A program made the position numbers and the translations under genes. Positions 34,863 through 44,324 of a DNA stretch of 64,000 nt are shown one piece after another. The stretch comes from Tractidigestivibacter scatoligenes (lineage in GTDB: Bacteria > Actinomycetota > Coriobacteriia > Coriobacteriales > Atopobiaceae). The notes below the pieces were generated by a model, which saw only the letters and a list, made by a program, of their open reading frames with translations, did no database searches and had not been told where the DNA came from. Each line of letters opens with the position of its first letter. Positions within the stretch are counted from its first letter, which is position 1. Location of the stretch: contig NZ_LOJF01000010.1 in the NCBI RefSeq assembly GCF_001494635.1, positions 248,001 through 312,000 on the forward strand, read 5' to 3'.

Positions 34863-34925
34863 GCTCTCTTCTCGGCGTCTGTTCGCAATGCTTCCAAGCC
34901 AAACTCCCGTACAGGGGAAAGGCCT

Positions 34926-35585
34926 ATGACACTTCTCGAACTGTTCCATCTGCTGCGCAAGCACCTCAGGCTTGTCATCCTGCTTCCCATAGCCTGCGCA
35001 GTAGTCACCGGCGTGTACGCCCATTTCCTCCCCAACCAGTACACGGCCAGCACTTCGATGTACGTTCTCTCCAAGTCCACGGCAGCAGACGGCACCACAG
35101 CGGTCACCCAAGGCGACCTCTCTGCATCCCAGATGCTCACCAACGACGTGGCCACCCTCATCAAGTCGGACCGCGTGAAGGGTGACGTGGCCAAGCAGCT
35201 GGGCCTCGACGGCCTCAACGGCTACAGCATCGACGTCACAAGCTCCACCACTACGCGCGTGATTGATCTCGCCGTTACCGGTACGGACCCCAATGAGTCC
35301 GCCCAGGTGGCTAACGCTCTGGTGGCGGACGTCTCGGACGTTGCCGTGCAGGTCATGAACGTGCAGTCCGTCAACGTGATCGACTCTGCCGTGGCACCCA
35401 CCTCGCCCTCTGGCCCCAGGCGCGCGCTGTACACGGCAGTGGCGTTTCTCGTCGGGCTCTTTGCCGCAATTGTGATTGTGGTTGTGGCAGACATGGCGGA
35501 CACGCGCGTGAGAAACAGCAAGGACGCCGAGGTGATCGCTGACCTGCCTGTTGTGGGCCACTTCCCAAAGGTCGAAGGGATGTAA
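34926..35585 (+). CDS. Capsule chain-length modulator CpsC/Wzz-type
   Basis: The 219-residue protein has the Wzz topology: a helix near the N-terminus (LVILLPIACAVVTGVYAHF, about 16-34), an external domain and a second helix near the C-terminus (ALYTAVAFLVGLFAAIVIVVVADM). PTSPSGPRR before the second helix is the usual proline-rich motif. In Gram-positives this protein activates the adjacent tyrosine kinase and controls polymer length. AGGGGAAAGG lies upstream of ATG 34926. It is the first gene of the polysaccharide locus. Confidence 0.9.
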   Translation: MTLLELFHLLRKHLRLVILLPIACAVVTGVYAHFLPNQYTASTSMYVLSKSTAADGTTAVTQGDLSASQMLTNDVATLIKSDRVKGDVAKQLGLDGLNGYSIDVTSSTTTRVIDLAVTGTDPNESAQVANALVADVSDVAVQVMNVQSVNVIDSAVAPTSPSGPRRALYTAVAFLVGLFAAIVIVVVADMADTRVRNSKDAEVIADLPVVGHFPKVEGM

Positions 35586-35589
35586 GCAG

Positions 35590-36648
35590 ATGCCTAGGAG
35601 AAACCAGCGCGCCGAGGAGCAGGGCCAGGCAGTTGCAAACGCTGCGCAGACCCTCTTTGCCAACATTCGCTTCATGAGCGTTGACAATCCCGTCCACGTC
35701 CTTGCCATCACGTCTTCCATCTCCAACGAGGGCAAGACCTTCGTCTCTATGAACCTCGCCTCCGCCATCGCGGCATCCGGCGCCTCCACGCTCCTCGTTG
35801 AGTGCGACATGCGCCGCCGCAGCATGGCAGCCCGCATTGGCGTGCACGCGCAGTCTGGCATCTACTCCGTGATGACCGGCCAGGTCTCGCTGGAGCAGGC
35901 GGCCGTGCGCACGCCTACCAAGAACCTGTACTTCCTGGATGCCGAGCCGCACATTCCCAACCCCTCGAACATCCTCAACTCGCACCACTTCCAGAGCTTC
36001 CTGGACAACGCCCGCAGTCGCTTTGACTACGTGGTCTTTGACACTCCGCCCGTGACAACCTTCGTGGACGCGGCCGTCCTGGGTACCAAGGTTGATGCCG
36101 TGCTGCTGGTTGCACGCGAGAACTTCGTCAAGCGAGCCGAGCTTCAGCAGGCTGTTGATCAGCTCCGTGCTTCTGGCTGCAACCTTGCCGGCATCGTGAT
36201 GAACGGCTGCGACTTTGGCAAGGGCAACAGCTACTACTCGTACTACTACGAGAATGGCGAGGGCGGCCGCCGCAACCGCGCGGAGGAGGAGTCGAACGCT
36301 CCAAAGTTCGTGCCCGCCAAGCCCCAGCAGTCATCCGCAAAGTCCGCCAGCAACGCGCGCAAGGGTGGCGCTGCCCCTCAGCAGTCCGTCCCGGCAGGCC
36401 CGCCTCCGCGCAGGAGCCAGGCTCAGCCCGCGGCTCAGCCCGCCCAGTCGCAGGCCCGTGCGGCCCAGCCCCAGGTGGCAACTGCGCAGCGTCCCGTCCA
36501 GCAGCCACAGGTGGCAACGCAGCCGCAGCTCCAGCGCACCCACATGGCCGGCCCCGGTGACACGGCCATGTACCAGCGCTTGGCGGAGCAGTCCCGCGTT
36601 GCGCGTACTGGTCGCAGCTACCCGCGCTACGATGAAGAGGACTACTAG
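35590..36648 (+). CDS. Bacterial tyrosine kinase CpsD-type
   Basis: The 352-residue BY-kinase has Walker A SSISNEGKTFVSMNLA (about 38-53), Walker A' VECDMRRRSM and Walker B YVVFDTPPV. The domain ends at about residue 215 with the Tyr cluster YYSYYYENG, which is the expected autophosphorylation site. A further 120-residue Pro/Gln/Ala-rich tail ending SYPRYDEEDY is unusual and may provide an extra phosphorylation or docking segment. Start ATG 35590 is four bases after the CpsC stop. Confidence 0.9.
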   Translation: MPRRNQRAEEQGQAVANAAQTLFANIRFMSVDNPVHVLAITSSISNEGKTFVSMNLASAIAASGASTLLVECDMRRRSMAARIGVHAQSGIYSVMTGQVSLEQAAVRTPTKNLYFLDAEPHIPNPSNILNSHHFQSFLDNARSRFDYVVFDTPPVTTFVDAAVLGTKVDAVLLVARENFVKRAELQQAVDQLRASGCNLAGIVMNGCDFGKGNSYYSYYYENGEGGRRNRAEEESNAPKFVPAKPQQSSAKSASNARKGGAAPQQSVPAGPPPRRSQAQPAAQPAQSQARAAQPQVATAQRPVQQPQVATQPQLQRTHMAGPGDTAMYQRLAEQSRVARTGRSYPRYDEEDY

Positions 36649-36670
36649 CCAAGGGTAGAAAAGCGCCATT

Positions 36671-37312
36671 GTGCACGATATTCACTGCCACATACTTCCC
36701 GGTGTAGACGACGGCTCCTCCTCTATGGAGGAGTCGCTTGCTATGCTTAAGGCCGCGCGTGCCGCCGGCGTGACGGAGATAACCTGCACGCCTCACTGCC
36801 GCGACCCGTACTTTGACTACGATGCCATGTGGCAGGCCTTCTACCAGCTGCAAGACGCTGCGGGAGACTTCCCCCTCCACATGGGCTTCGAGGTTAACCA
36901 CCACAAGCTCATGGACCTGGGGATGGGTTGGGCGCGGGTGCTTGGCTGCTACGGCACGGCGGACTTCTTGTTGGAGCTCTCGGTAAACGCATCGCCTTCG
37001 CGCTTTGCGGACTACGAGAGGACCATCTTTAAGCTCCAGGGGATGGGCTACAACGTAATCATTGCGCACCCAGAGCGCTACGTGGCGGTGCAGAAGGACG
37101 TTGGCCTGGCTCGGGAGCTGGTGGACATGGGCTGCAGGCTCCAGGCCTCCGCGGACTTCATTGCAGGGGGGCGTCTGGGTGCCGAGAAGCGCCCGGCCAT
37201 TGAGCTCATGAAGCAGGGCCTCTACACGTTTATTGCGAGTGACGCGCACTGCGTGAAGCACTACCAGTACCTGGCCAAGGCGCTGAGAAAGTACGGGAGC
37301 TGCCTTGCGTAG
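36671..37312 (+). CDS. Tyrosine phosphatase CpsB/YwqE-type (PHP fold)
   Basis: The 213-residue metal-dependent phosphatase has the PHP motifs HDIHCHILPGVDDG at the N-terminus, TPHCRDP, the Glu in GFEVNHH, IIAHPERY and the final ASDAHC. It dephosphorylates the BY-kinase and so switches polymer assembly. GTG 36671 starts the protein; a usable but weak ribosome site (AAGGGTAG) lies upstream. Together with the two preceding genes it completes the CpsBCD regulatory triad. Confidence 0.92.
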   Translation: MHDIHCHILPGVDDGSSSMEESLAMLKAARAAGVTEITCTPHCRDPYFDYDAMWQAFYQLQDAAGDFPLHMGFEVNHHKLMDLGMGWARVLGCYGTADFLLELSVNASPSRFADYERTIFKLQGMGYNVIIAHPERYVAVQKDVGLARELVDMGCRLQASADFIAGGRLGAEKRPAIELMKQGLYTFIASDAHCVKHYQYLAKALRKYGSCLA

Positions 37313-37423
37313 ACCAAGGGCAGCCTGCTGCCTGTGCACAACATGCCAAAGGCTACAGGCTATGGGCTTGGTTCGACATACCGATGTGATGATTGTGACG
37401 TGCAGGACTGAATGTCCTTTCCA

Positions 37424-37505
37424 TTGGCCTGAAACGCGACCAAGACATAGAATGGACTTACACCAAAAGATAAATTGTGATCCCCGAAAATTGCTCGGGG
37501 GGAGG
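37424..37505 (+). promoter_or_regulatory. Possible internal promoter and RBS-adjacent hairpin before the priming transferase
   Basis: TTGGCC (37424-37429) and TAGAAT (37448-37453) are 18 bases apart and could form a promoter. A hairpin CCCCGA (37482-37487) with TCGGGG (37495-37500) ends directly against the Shine-Dalgarno GGAGG (37501-37505) of the next gene and could limit its access. Confidence 0.35.
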
Positions 37506-37510
37506 TCTTC

Positions 37511-38341
37511 GTGGAGCGACAGAGTTGCGAACAATTATGCTTGGCTGAAGCCGGTCAAGCATCGAGGGAGCAGGCGTCGGTAATGCCCTCTAAGTCTCGC
37601 AAGTCTACCGAGTTCACAACTCTCCAGGGCACCAAGGATGCCGTAGCCACCTCTGCTAACTCGGAGCGCATCACCGGCGTAGGGTATCAGGACGACGATA
37701 AGGTCAGGGCTTCCGTGGAGCGCCTTGCGCATCGGTATGGCTACCGCTTTGTCAAGCGGCTATTCGATATCGCCTTTAGCCTCCTGGTGTTCGCCCTGTT
37801 CTGGTGGGTCTACGTTATTGCTGCAATTGCAATAAAGATCGATGACCCAAATGGCCGGGTTTTCTTCGTGCAAGAGCGCATGGGCAAGAACGGGGTGCCC
37901 TTCAAGATGTTCAAGTTCCGCTCGATGTACGCGGATGCCGAGGAGCGCCTGGTCGAGCTTAGGGACCTCAATGAGAAGGATGGTCCGGTCTTCAAGATCA
38001 AGGATGACCCACGCATCACCAAGGTGGGCCGATTCATCAGGAAAACGAGCATCGACGAGCTGCCACAGTTCTTCAATGTGCTTCTTGGTAACATGAGCAT
38101 TGTGGGTCCGCGTCCTGCACTGAAGAGAGAGACTGATCTCTACACGTCGCACCAGCGTGAGCGTCTTCTCGTTAAGCCAGGCATTACGTGCTACTGGCAG
38201 ACGAGAATGAACCGTGATCTCATCAGCTTTGACGAGTGGGTTGACCTTGATCTGCTCTACATCAATCAGTGCAGCGCCTGGGCGGATTTCAAGCTTGTGA
38301 TTCAGACCGTTGGGTGCGTTCTTACGGCACAAGGAAACTAA
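37511..38341 (+). CDS. Undecaprenyl-phosphate sugar phosphotransferase (priming glycosyltransferase)
   Basis: The 276-residue protein starts repeat-unit synthesis by moving sugar-1-phosphate to undecaprenyl phosphate. A single helix (about 78-103) is followed by the polyprenyl transferase domain: FFVQERMGKNGVPFKMFKFRSM, DDPRITKVGRFIRKTSIDELPQF and NMSIVGPRPAL, with the catalytic Asp-Glu pair in DELPQ. Start is GTG 37511 with a strong GGGGGGAGG site. It lacks the extra N-terminal helices of full WbaP, so it is a short PglC/CpsE-like form with an 80-residue polar leader. The sugar is not predictable. Confidence 0.9.
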   Translation: MERQSCEQLCLAEAGQASREQASVMPSKSRKSTEFTTLQGTKDAVATSANSERITGVGYQDDDKVRASVERLAHRYGYRFVKRLFDIAFSLLVFALFWWVYVIAAIAIKIDDPNGRVFFVQERMGKNGVPFKMFKFRSMYADAEERLVELRDLNEKDGPVFKIKDDPRITKVGRFIRKTSIDELPQFFNVLLGNMSIVGPRPALKRETDLYTSHQRERLLVKPGITCYWQTRMNRDLISFDEWVDLDLLYINQCSAWADFKLVIQTVGCVLTAQGN

Positions 38342-38391
38342 AATAACACTTGGCTTTGCGTGTTCGGCTATGAGGGCTGTTAGGAATCAGC

Positions 38392-39522
38392 TTGCGTATT
38401 GCGATGATTGGACATAAGCGCTTCGGCTCTCGGGAGGGTGGAGTCGAGGTTGTTGTCACTGAGCTGGCCAAGAGGATGGCTGCTCTCGGCCACGAGGTTA
38501 CCTGCTATGATCGATCGGGTTCCGATGTTATGACTGGTGATGCGGCCGAGACTCGTGAACGCATTATAGATGGCGTCCGTGTCGTGCCAGTTAAGACCAT
38601 CGACAAGAAGGGACTCGCCGCTGCGAGCGCTTCATACTATGCAACTAAGGCGGCGATTGCCGATAAGCCTGACGTTATTCACTTCCATGCTGAGGGGCCG
38701 TGCGTGTGTCTTCCTATGGCGCGTAGGGCGGGAATTCGTACCGTCGCAACCATCCATGGGCTTGACTGGCAGCGCGCCAAGTGGGGAAGGCTTGGGTCTG
38801 CCTATATCAAGCATGGCGAAAAGGCTGCTGCCGAGAGCGCGGATGAGATTATCGTGCTCTCGCATTCGGCGCAGGATTACTTCGAACAAACTTATAATCG
38901 AAGTACTGTTTTTATCCCCAACGGCATGAATCCTAAGGAATATCGACCAGCAGACGAGATTGAGAAACGTTGGGGTTTGGAGAAGAACTCCTACATACTC
39001 TTCCTGGGAAGACTTGTTCCGGAAAAGAGACCAGAGCTGTTGATTGAAGCTTTCAACAGGCTTGATACAGACAAACGGCTCGTGATTGCTGGCGGTGCCT
39101 CTGATACCTCGGAGTACGAGAAACAGTTGCGGGATATGGCAGAGGGCGACAAGAGAGTTCTGTTTACGGGCTTCGTGACTGGCAATACTCTGGCGGAGCT
39201 CTACTCTAATGCCTATTGCTACGTCTTGCCCTCGGATGTTGAAGGCATGCCCATGAGTCTCCTAGAAGCCATGGCATACGGAAGATGCTGCGTAACGTCT
39301 GATATCCCCGAGTGCGCCGATGTGCTTGCCGGACATGGGATGACGTTCGAGAAGGGCAATGCTGATGCGCTGGAAACGGTACTCGAGAACATATTAGAAG
39401 CACCAGAACGAGTGAAGCTGCTTGGCAAAGCTGCAAGAGAACATGTAACAAGAAGTTACGATTGGGATATCGTCGCTCAACAAACTCTAGAAATATACTC
39501 CGGCACGCGTGAAAGGTACTAG
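38392..39522 (+). CDS. Glycosyltransferase family 4 (GT-B fold)
   Basis: The 376-residue enzyme has a GT-B layout. The N-terminal domain starts RIAMIGHKRFGSREGGVEVVVTELA, with a glycine-rich acceptor loop. The C-terminal domain has LFLGRLVPEKRPELLIEAF and the donor-site motif PSDVEGMPMSLLEAMAYG, whose E-x7-E holds the nucleotide sugar. Start is TTG 38392 with AGGAA upstream. G+C content starts to fall in this gene compared with the CpsBCD genes. Confidence 0.9.
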   Translation: MRIAMIGHKRFGSREGGVEVVVTELAKRMAALGHEVTCYDRSGSDVMTGDAAETRERIIDGVRVVPVKTIDKKGLAAASASYYATKAAIADKPDVIHFHAEGPCVCLPMARRAGIRTVATIHGLDWQRAKWGRLGSAYIKHGEKAAAESADEIIVLSHSAQDYFEQTYNRSTVFIPNGMNPKEYRPADEIEKRWGLEKNSYILFLGRLVPEKRPELLIEAFNRLDTDKRLVIAGGASDTSEYEKQLRDMAEGDKRVLFTGFVTGNTLAELYSNAYCYVLPSDVEGMPMSLLEAMAYGRCCVTSDIPECADVLAGHGMTFEKGNADALETVLENILEAPERVKLLGKAAREHVTRSYDWDIVAQQTLEIYSGTRERY

Positions 39523-40743
39523 ATGGCAAAGTCAGAAAAGAAGCTAAATGGGACAATAATAGTCACCTATCGCTGTAATGCTCGCTGCACGATGTGCAAT
39601 CGCTATAAGGCGCCAAGCCGTCCGGATGAGGAGATATCTCTCGATACGATCAAGAAGCTCCCCAGGATGTATTTCACGAACATCACGGGAGGAGAGCCTT
39701 TCATCCGTGAGGATCTTCCTGATATCGTGCGCGAACTCTACAAGAAGAGCGACCGCATCGTCATCTCTACGAATGGCTACTTCACAGACCGCATCATCAA
39801 GCTTGCCGAGGAGTTCCCCAAGGTAGGCATCCGCGTATCTATTGAGGGTCTCGAGCAGACCAATAACGAGATACGTGGCCTGCCCGATGGCTTCAACCGT
39901 GGCTACTCAACGCTCAAGAAGCTTGTCGAGATGGGACATCCCGATGTGGGCTTTGGCATGACGGTACAGGACAAGAACGCCCCGGATCTTGTGCCGCTCT
40001 ACCATCTGGCCAACGAGCTGCATATGGAGTTTGCTACGGCAAGCCTGCATAACAGCTTCTACTTCGTTGAAGCCAAGAACATCATCCATGACCGTCCGAT
40101 GGTTGCGCAGAACATCGAAGACCTGATCAATGAGCTCCTGAAGAGCAACGAGCCTAAGAAGTGGTTCCGTGCCTACTTCAACCATGGCCTCATCAATTAC
40201 ATCTATGGACAGCCTCGTTTGCTTCCTTGTGATATGGCTTTCGATACCTTCTTCATCGACCCCTATGGGGATGTGATGCCCTGTAATGGCACAAAGGACA
40301 AGGAGGTCATGGGCAACCTCAACAAGCAGAGCTGGGATGAGCTCTGGAACTCCGAGCAGGCAGAAAAGGTACGCAACGTTGTACGCAATTGCGATAGGAA
40401 CTGCTGGATGATAGGCAGCGTTTCTCCTGCCATGCACAAGTACATCTGGAAGCCAGCAGCATGGGTGCTTGCCCATAAGCTGCGTCCTGGCAAGAAGTAC
40501 GACATGCATGAGCTCAAGATCGTACGTGACTATGAGGATGGAAAGGTCACCAAGGAAGAGCTAGACAAGCTTTCTACCTGCGATATGTTTGCCGTTGTAA
40601 ACGATGGCCTCTCTGAAGCAAGCAAGGCCGAAGCGCATGTGTTTGAGACAAGCGAAGTTCTTGCGCACGCTGAGGAAGCTGTAAGACAAGCAAAGGCTCA
40701 GCAGTCATTGTCAGAAGGCCAGGGAGGTAAAGAAGATTGGTGA
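39523..40743 (+). CDS. Radical SAM/SPASM-type protein in capsule locus
   Basis: The 406-residue protein has the radical SAM cluster motif CNARCTMC (about 19-26), the GGEP motif (NITGGEPFI) and a C-terminal cysteine set PCDMAF...MPCNGT...CDRNCW that probably binds a further Fe-S cluster. Such enzymes do radical chemistry on peptides or sugars. The position between a glycosyltransferase and further sugar genes suggests modification of a sugar nucleotide, lipid-linked sugar or a small peptide. The start ATG follows the preceding stop directly. The target is unknown and no precursor peptide was seen nearby. Confidence 0.8.
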   Translation: MAKSEKKLNGTIIVTYRCNARCTMCNRYKAPSRPDEEISLDTIKKLPRMYFTNITGGEPFIREDLPDIVRELYKKSDRIVISTNGYFTDRIIKLAEEFPKVGIRVSIEGLEQTNNEIRGLPDGFNRGYSTLKKLVEMGHPDVGFGMTVQDKNAPDLVPLYHLANELHMEFATASLHNSFYFVEAKNIIHDRPMVAQNIEDLINELLKSNEPKKWFRAYFNHGLINYIYGQPRLLPCDMAFDTFFIDPYGDVMPCNGTKDKEVMGNLNKQSWDELWNSEQAEKVRNVVRNCDRNCWMIGSVSPAMHKYIWKPAAWVLAHKLRPGKKYDMHELKIVRDYEDGKVTKEELDKLSTCDMFAVVNDGLSEASKAEAHVFETSEVLAHAEEAVRQAKAQQSLSEGQGGKEDW

Positions 40744-41074
40744 TTGGTCATGGCTTTCGCCATAGGCATTTGGACAACCGCCCGTTTTATTAAGGTAGGT
40801 CAAGCAACATTGGACTGAACGGGCTCTTGCTAAGGTGTGGCACTACGAGGCATTGATGCTAGAGAGAAACGTGGCATAGCTTGGTCGGCCATATCCCCAG
40901 CCAATGCAGAACGTTGACTTCTGCTTCAACGACTGCTGGATTCTCACTTGAGAACCCGAATCCATTGACATGCTATCGCAACTGTCGGGGCCCGCTCTTC
41001 TGCACAATACCTATCATTTATCTGCGGCTTCATCCACTTTATTTCTGTCTCAGATCTTAGATGGGATACGTCAT
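40744..41074. other. Gap inside the capsule locus, possible gene remnant
   Basis: About 330 bases break an otherwise tightly packed gene row. Only short broken frames exist. It may be the trace of a deleted gene or mobile element, but no residual domain was recognised. Confidence 0.4.
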
Positions 41075-42091
41075 ATGCCTACGTTTAGCGTCATTGTGCC
41101 TATATACAACGTTGAGAAATACCTTGATCGGTGTATCCAAAGCATCCTGGGACAGAGCTATCGCGACTACGAGCTTATCCTTGTGGATGATGGTTCCCCC
41201 GATGGCTGTCCAGAGATGTGCGACGCCTATGCATCTCAAGACCCACGCGTCAAAGTTGTGCATAAGACAAATGGCGGACTTTGCAGCGCTCGCAATGCGG
41301 GCCTTGCCATAGCAAGAGGAGAATACATAGTCCCTGTTGACTCCGATGATTGGCTTGTCGATGGTGCGCTCGAAGCCATCTGGGATAAAGCAATTTCTCC
41401 TTATGCGCCAGATGCTGTGATATTCAATGCTAAAAAAGTCTTTGTAGATCATGAAGAGAAAATTCCCTGCTATGCCGAACCTGGTTTCTACAATCGGGAG
41501 CGAATGCTCAGCGAGGTTCTCCCCTATATGATTTGGGACAAACGACAGCCTTTTTGCAGGGGAATATTCAATCCAGCTGCTTGGAATAAGATTTATAAGC
41601 GTTCCATCCTATTGAGTCACTACTGCACAGATGAGCGTATTCGGATGGGCGAGGACAATGCTTATATCTTTGAGTGCCTTTATTACTCGAACTCCCTCTG
41701 CATTCTTGATGACGTGCTCTACAACTACTATCAAGAGAATGCTAAATCAATTACGAGTAGCTATGATGCAGGACGTTTTCGTAATAACCGTCTCCTTGTT
41801 GACTACCTCGTTGCGCGCCTTGGAGGTAAGGAAGCCTGGCTGGATGATGAACTCAATGCATTCAAGGCGTACTGGCTCTTCATGGCAATCTTTCATGAAG
41901 CAAGGGCAGGTTCTGGCTTCCGCTCTGGCTGCAAGCATATCAAGCGAGAAATCGAGGCAAATCGCTCTGCTGATGATATCGACTGCTCGCGTTTGCCCAA
42001 AGCGGCGGCTCTCTATCTCGGACTAATAAGGTCGGGCTTTTTTTCTCTGGCCCTTGGAGCAGCAAAGCTTGCTGTAAAGATCAAAGGTTAG
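41075..42091 (+). CDS. Glycosyltransferase family 2
   Basis: The 338-residue GT-A enzyme begins FSVIVPIYNVEKYLDRCIQSIL and has the donor-site DDGSPDG and the DxD-type PVDSDDWL. Start is set at ATG 41075, right before the conserved first strand; the longer frame adds 35 residues with no homology sense. It would add one sugar to the lipid-linked repeat unit. A C-terminal helical region likely contacts the membrane. Donor and acceptor are unknown. Confidence 0.88.
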   Translation: MPTFSVIVPIYNVEKYLDRCIQSILGQSYRDYELILVDDGSPDGCPEMCDAYASQDPRVKVVHKTNGGLCSARNAGLAIARGEYIVPVDSDDWLVDGALEAIWDKAISPYAPDAVIFNAKKVFVDHEEKIPCYAEPGFYNRERMLSEVLPYMIWDKRQPFCRGIFNPAAWNKIYKRSILLSHYCTDERIRMGEDNAYIFECLYYSNSLCILDDVLYNYYQENAKSITSSYDAGRFRNNRLLVDYLVARLGGKEAWLDDELNAFKAYWLFMAIFHEARAGSGFRSGCKHIKREIEANRSADDIDCSRLPKAAALYLGLIRSGFFSLALGAAKLAVKIKG

Positions 42092-42092
42092 G

Positions 42093-43055
42093 ATGAGCTA
42101 CTTGGCCCCCGCGATTAGCATAATAGTCCCTGTCTACGAGGCGAAAAGTACCCTTGAGCGATGCGTGAATTCTCTCATTGATGAAGAATTCACAGGGCAA
42201 TACGAGATCATCTTGGTGGATGATGGATCGCGAGACGGCTCAGGAGTTCTCTGCGATGCCTTAAGACAGAGGTACCCCTCTCTTGTACATGTAGTTCACC
42301 AAGAAAATGTAGGGGTCAGTGCTGCCCGCAATGCAGGAATTGACATTGCGGCTGGAACTTACCTTTCCTTTGTGGATTCCGATGACTATGTGACCAGTGA
42401 TTTTGTTCGCATATGCGCTTCGATGACACGAAGTGATAGCGACATTATCTTTTTCGACTATGTTCGCGAACGGCCTGGTATTCGCCATATCGTGAAGCCG
42501 CCTGTCATACCGAACGATCTAGAATCCGCTAGGCTCTTAGCACTTACCTGCGAAAGCAATTCTCCTTGTACGAAACTCTACAAGAGGGCATTGTGCAAAG
42601 GGGTGAGGTTTCCTCTAGGCCAAAGCCTGGGGGAGGACTTGATATTCAATTTGCGTTTTCTTGCGGTCGCAAGTAGCGCTGCCTATATTCCCGATGCGAT
42701 GTATGTTTATGTGGAGAACGATGGCAGCAGAACGGAAAGCGAAGCTTGCCTTCAGGACGTTCGAGAATACGAGCTTATGCTGCAGGGCTTGCTGGATTTC
42801 TGCTCTACATGTCGGCTGGGCAATCAAGGTAGAGACCTGGCACTCTCTTCCATGAGGCGAGTCATCGCAAACTACGCAGCCCGCCTTAGGAGGCAAGGTT
42901 TTGATAAGCTCAAGATCGCACGTGCGCTTGGCAGCATCGAGAGGATTCAGGATGTAATAGATGCGCCTACTGTTGGCTGGAAAGATGTTTTCAGAAGGGC
43001 TGTTCTATCACATAGACTCTATTCGCTTGCCAGCTTTGCATTGAAAGGCAAATGA
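42093..43055 (+). CDS. Glycosyltransferase family 2
   Basis: The 320-residue GT-A enzyme has ISIIVPVYEAKSTLERCVNSL, ILVDDGSRDGSG and FVDSDDYV. It starts one base after the preceding stop with AAAGG upstream and overlaps the next gene by four bases (ATGA), so the row is translationally coupled. It resembles its neighbours at 41075 and 44325 but is clearly diverged from both, which suggests three different sugar linkages. Confidence 0.88.
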   Translation: MSYLAPAISIIVPVYEAKSTLERCVNSLIDEEFTGQYEIILVDDGSRDGSGVLCDALRQRYPSLVHVVHQENVGVSAARNAGIDIAAGTYLSFVDSDDYVTSDFVRICASMTRSDSDIIFFDYVRERPGIRHIVKPPVIPNDLESARLLALTCESNSPCTKLYKRALCKGVRFPLGQSLGEDLIFNLRFLAVASSAAYIPDAMYVYVENDGSRTESEACLQDVREYELMLQGLLDFCSTCRLGNQGRDLALSSMRRVIANYAARLRRQGFDKLKIARALGSIERIQDVIDAPTVGWKDVFRRAVLSHRLYSLASFALKGK

Positions 43056-44290
43056 TGAAGGAAATCAGCCTCGCCAAGAGTGAAAAACTTACGCTTGCAG
43101 TCTTTTCAGTCCTGTTCGTCATAATGTACGCCAGCAGGGTTCTCGTGATTTCTCAGGTCATTGAATCATCCAATATAACGATTTTCATCCAGCTTGTTTA
43201 TTTGGGATTCGTTAGTCTCTTATGGCTGATGGAGCTCAAATACGGGCATTATCAGCCTACGGCTTTCAGCCTGTTTGTCGTACTCATGGTCCTACATCTA
43301 TTCTTATTTTGTTTTGTATTAGTAAATCCAGTCATGCCTTCCAATTTGAGCCTGGCCCAAACAAATGGACTATTTCTTCTAATTATTATATTTACTGCTT
43401 GGTTTGTGAGAAGCCGCAGCATTCCTCTGCGCCTTGCCTCGATGTGTTTCTATGTTTTAGGTGCTGTTCTTCTTTTGCAGATGTTGCTCCATCCAGCAGA
43501 TATAAATCTCAGCGGCGTTGGTACTGTCTTCGATGCTGAAGGAAGGACTAGAAGCGTTTTTGGCTTTGGACATGCGAATACGCTTGGCGGAATGTGTGTT
43601 GCTCTTTTTATGATGTACCTCTATCGGTTGACTACCGCCGAAATACACAGAGGGGTTTTCGTAAGATGCTTAGACTACGTGCTTCTAACAGTTGCCGTGA
43701 TCATGCTCTTGTGCAGCGCTTCGAGGAGTTCAATCATTGGACTTGTTCTATTGCTAGGTTCTTGGATGATAGGCAGTTTTTCGCTCAACGCGAACGGGGG
43801 AAAAGCTTCGCGTCGTATTGCGGTGCTGTTTATCGCTTTAATGCTGCTCTACAACGTACTTAGTTCGATTGATTCAACTAACCTGCAAACCGCAATCAAC
43901 CAGTCGAACCGTATTTGGCTCTTCGAGTATGCTGTACCCTCGCTGTTCAATAGCGGAAGAGTTCTGATAGGACTTGGATATGTTTCCAATACCGCCTATG
44001 GAGAAGGACTTACTCCTTATCACACTCTGTGGCTTGATAACGGATATATTTATTATCTTGTTGCTACAGGAGTTATTGGCATCCTAATCATTATGGCGGC
44101 CCTCTTCGTTCTTTTCAGAAGCGCCCTCCAATATACAGATGGACGTGAGCATGTGTTTGTGCTTGCTGCTATGGTGACGTATCTGTTTATAGGCTTGTTT
44201 GAAGATATGATTTTGAACGGGAACCCTATGAATTATTTCTTGATACCAGTGCTGCTGTCTATGGTTCCGAGGCCGTTGACTGCCAGATAA
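43052..44290 (+). CDS. wzy: Polysaccharide polymerase Wzy (O-antigen polymerase/ligase-like)
   Basis: The 412-residue integral membrane protein has ten or more hydrophobic segments and a larger external loop between about 280 and 330 that contains HTLWLDNGYIYYLVATGV. The segment GFGHANTLGGMCVALF followed by LLCSASRSSIIGL fits the Wzy_C/O-antigen ligase family. It would join lipid-linked repeat units outside the membrane. It overlaps the previous gene by four bases. Sequence conservation in this family is low, so the call leans on topology, motif and locus. Confidence 0.82.
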   Translation: MMKEISLAKSEKLTLAVFSVLFVIMYASRVLVISQVIESSNITIFIQLVYLGFVSLLWLMELKYGHYQPTAFSLFVVLMVLHLFLFCFVLVNPVMPSNLSLAQTNGLFLLIIIFTAWFVRSRSIPLRLASMCFYVLGAVLLLQMLLHPADINLSGVGTVFDAEGRTRSVFGFGHANTLGGMCVALFMMYLYRLTTAEIHRGVFVRCLDYVLLTVAVIMLLCSASRSSIIGLVLLLGSWMIGSFSLNANGGKASRRIAVLFIALMLLYNVLSSIDSTNLQTAINQSNRIWLFEYAVPSLFNSGRVLIGLGYVSNTAYGEGLTPYHTLWLDNGYIYYLVATGVIGILIIMAALFVLFRSALQYTDGREHVFVLAAMVTYLFIGLFEDMILNGNPMNYFLIPVLLSMVPRPLTAR

Positions 44291-44324
44291 CGATTGAGGC
44301 TTGCCAACAGGAGAAGATGCGCTG

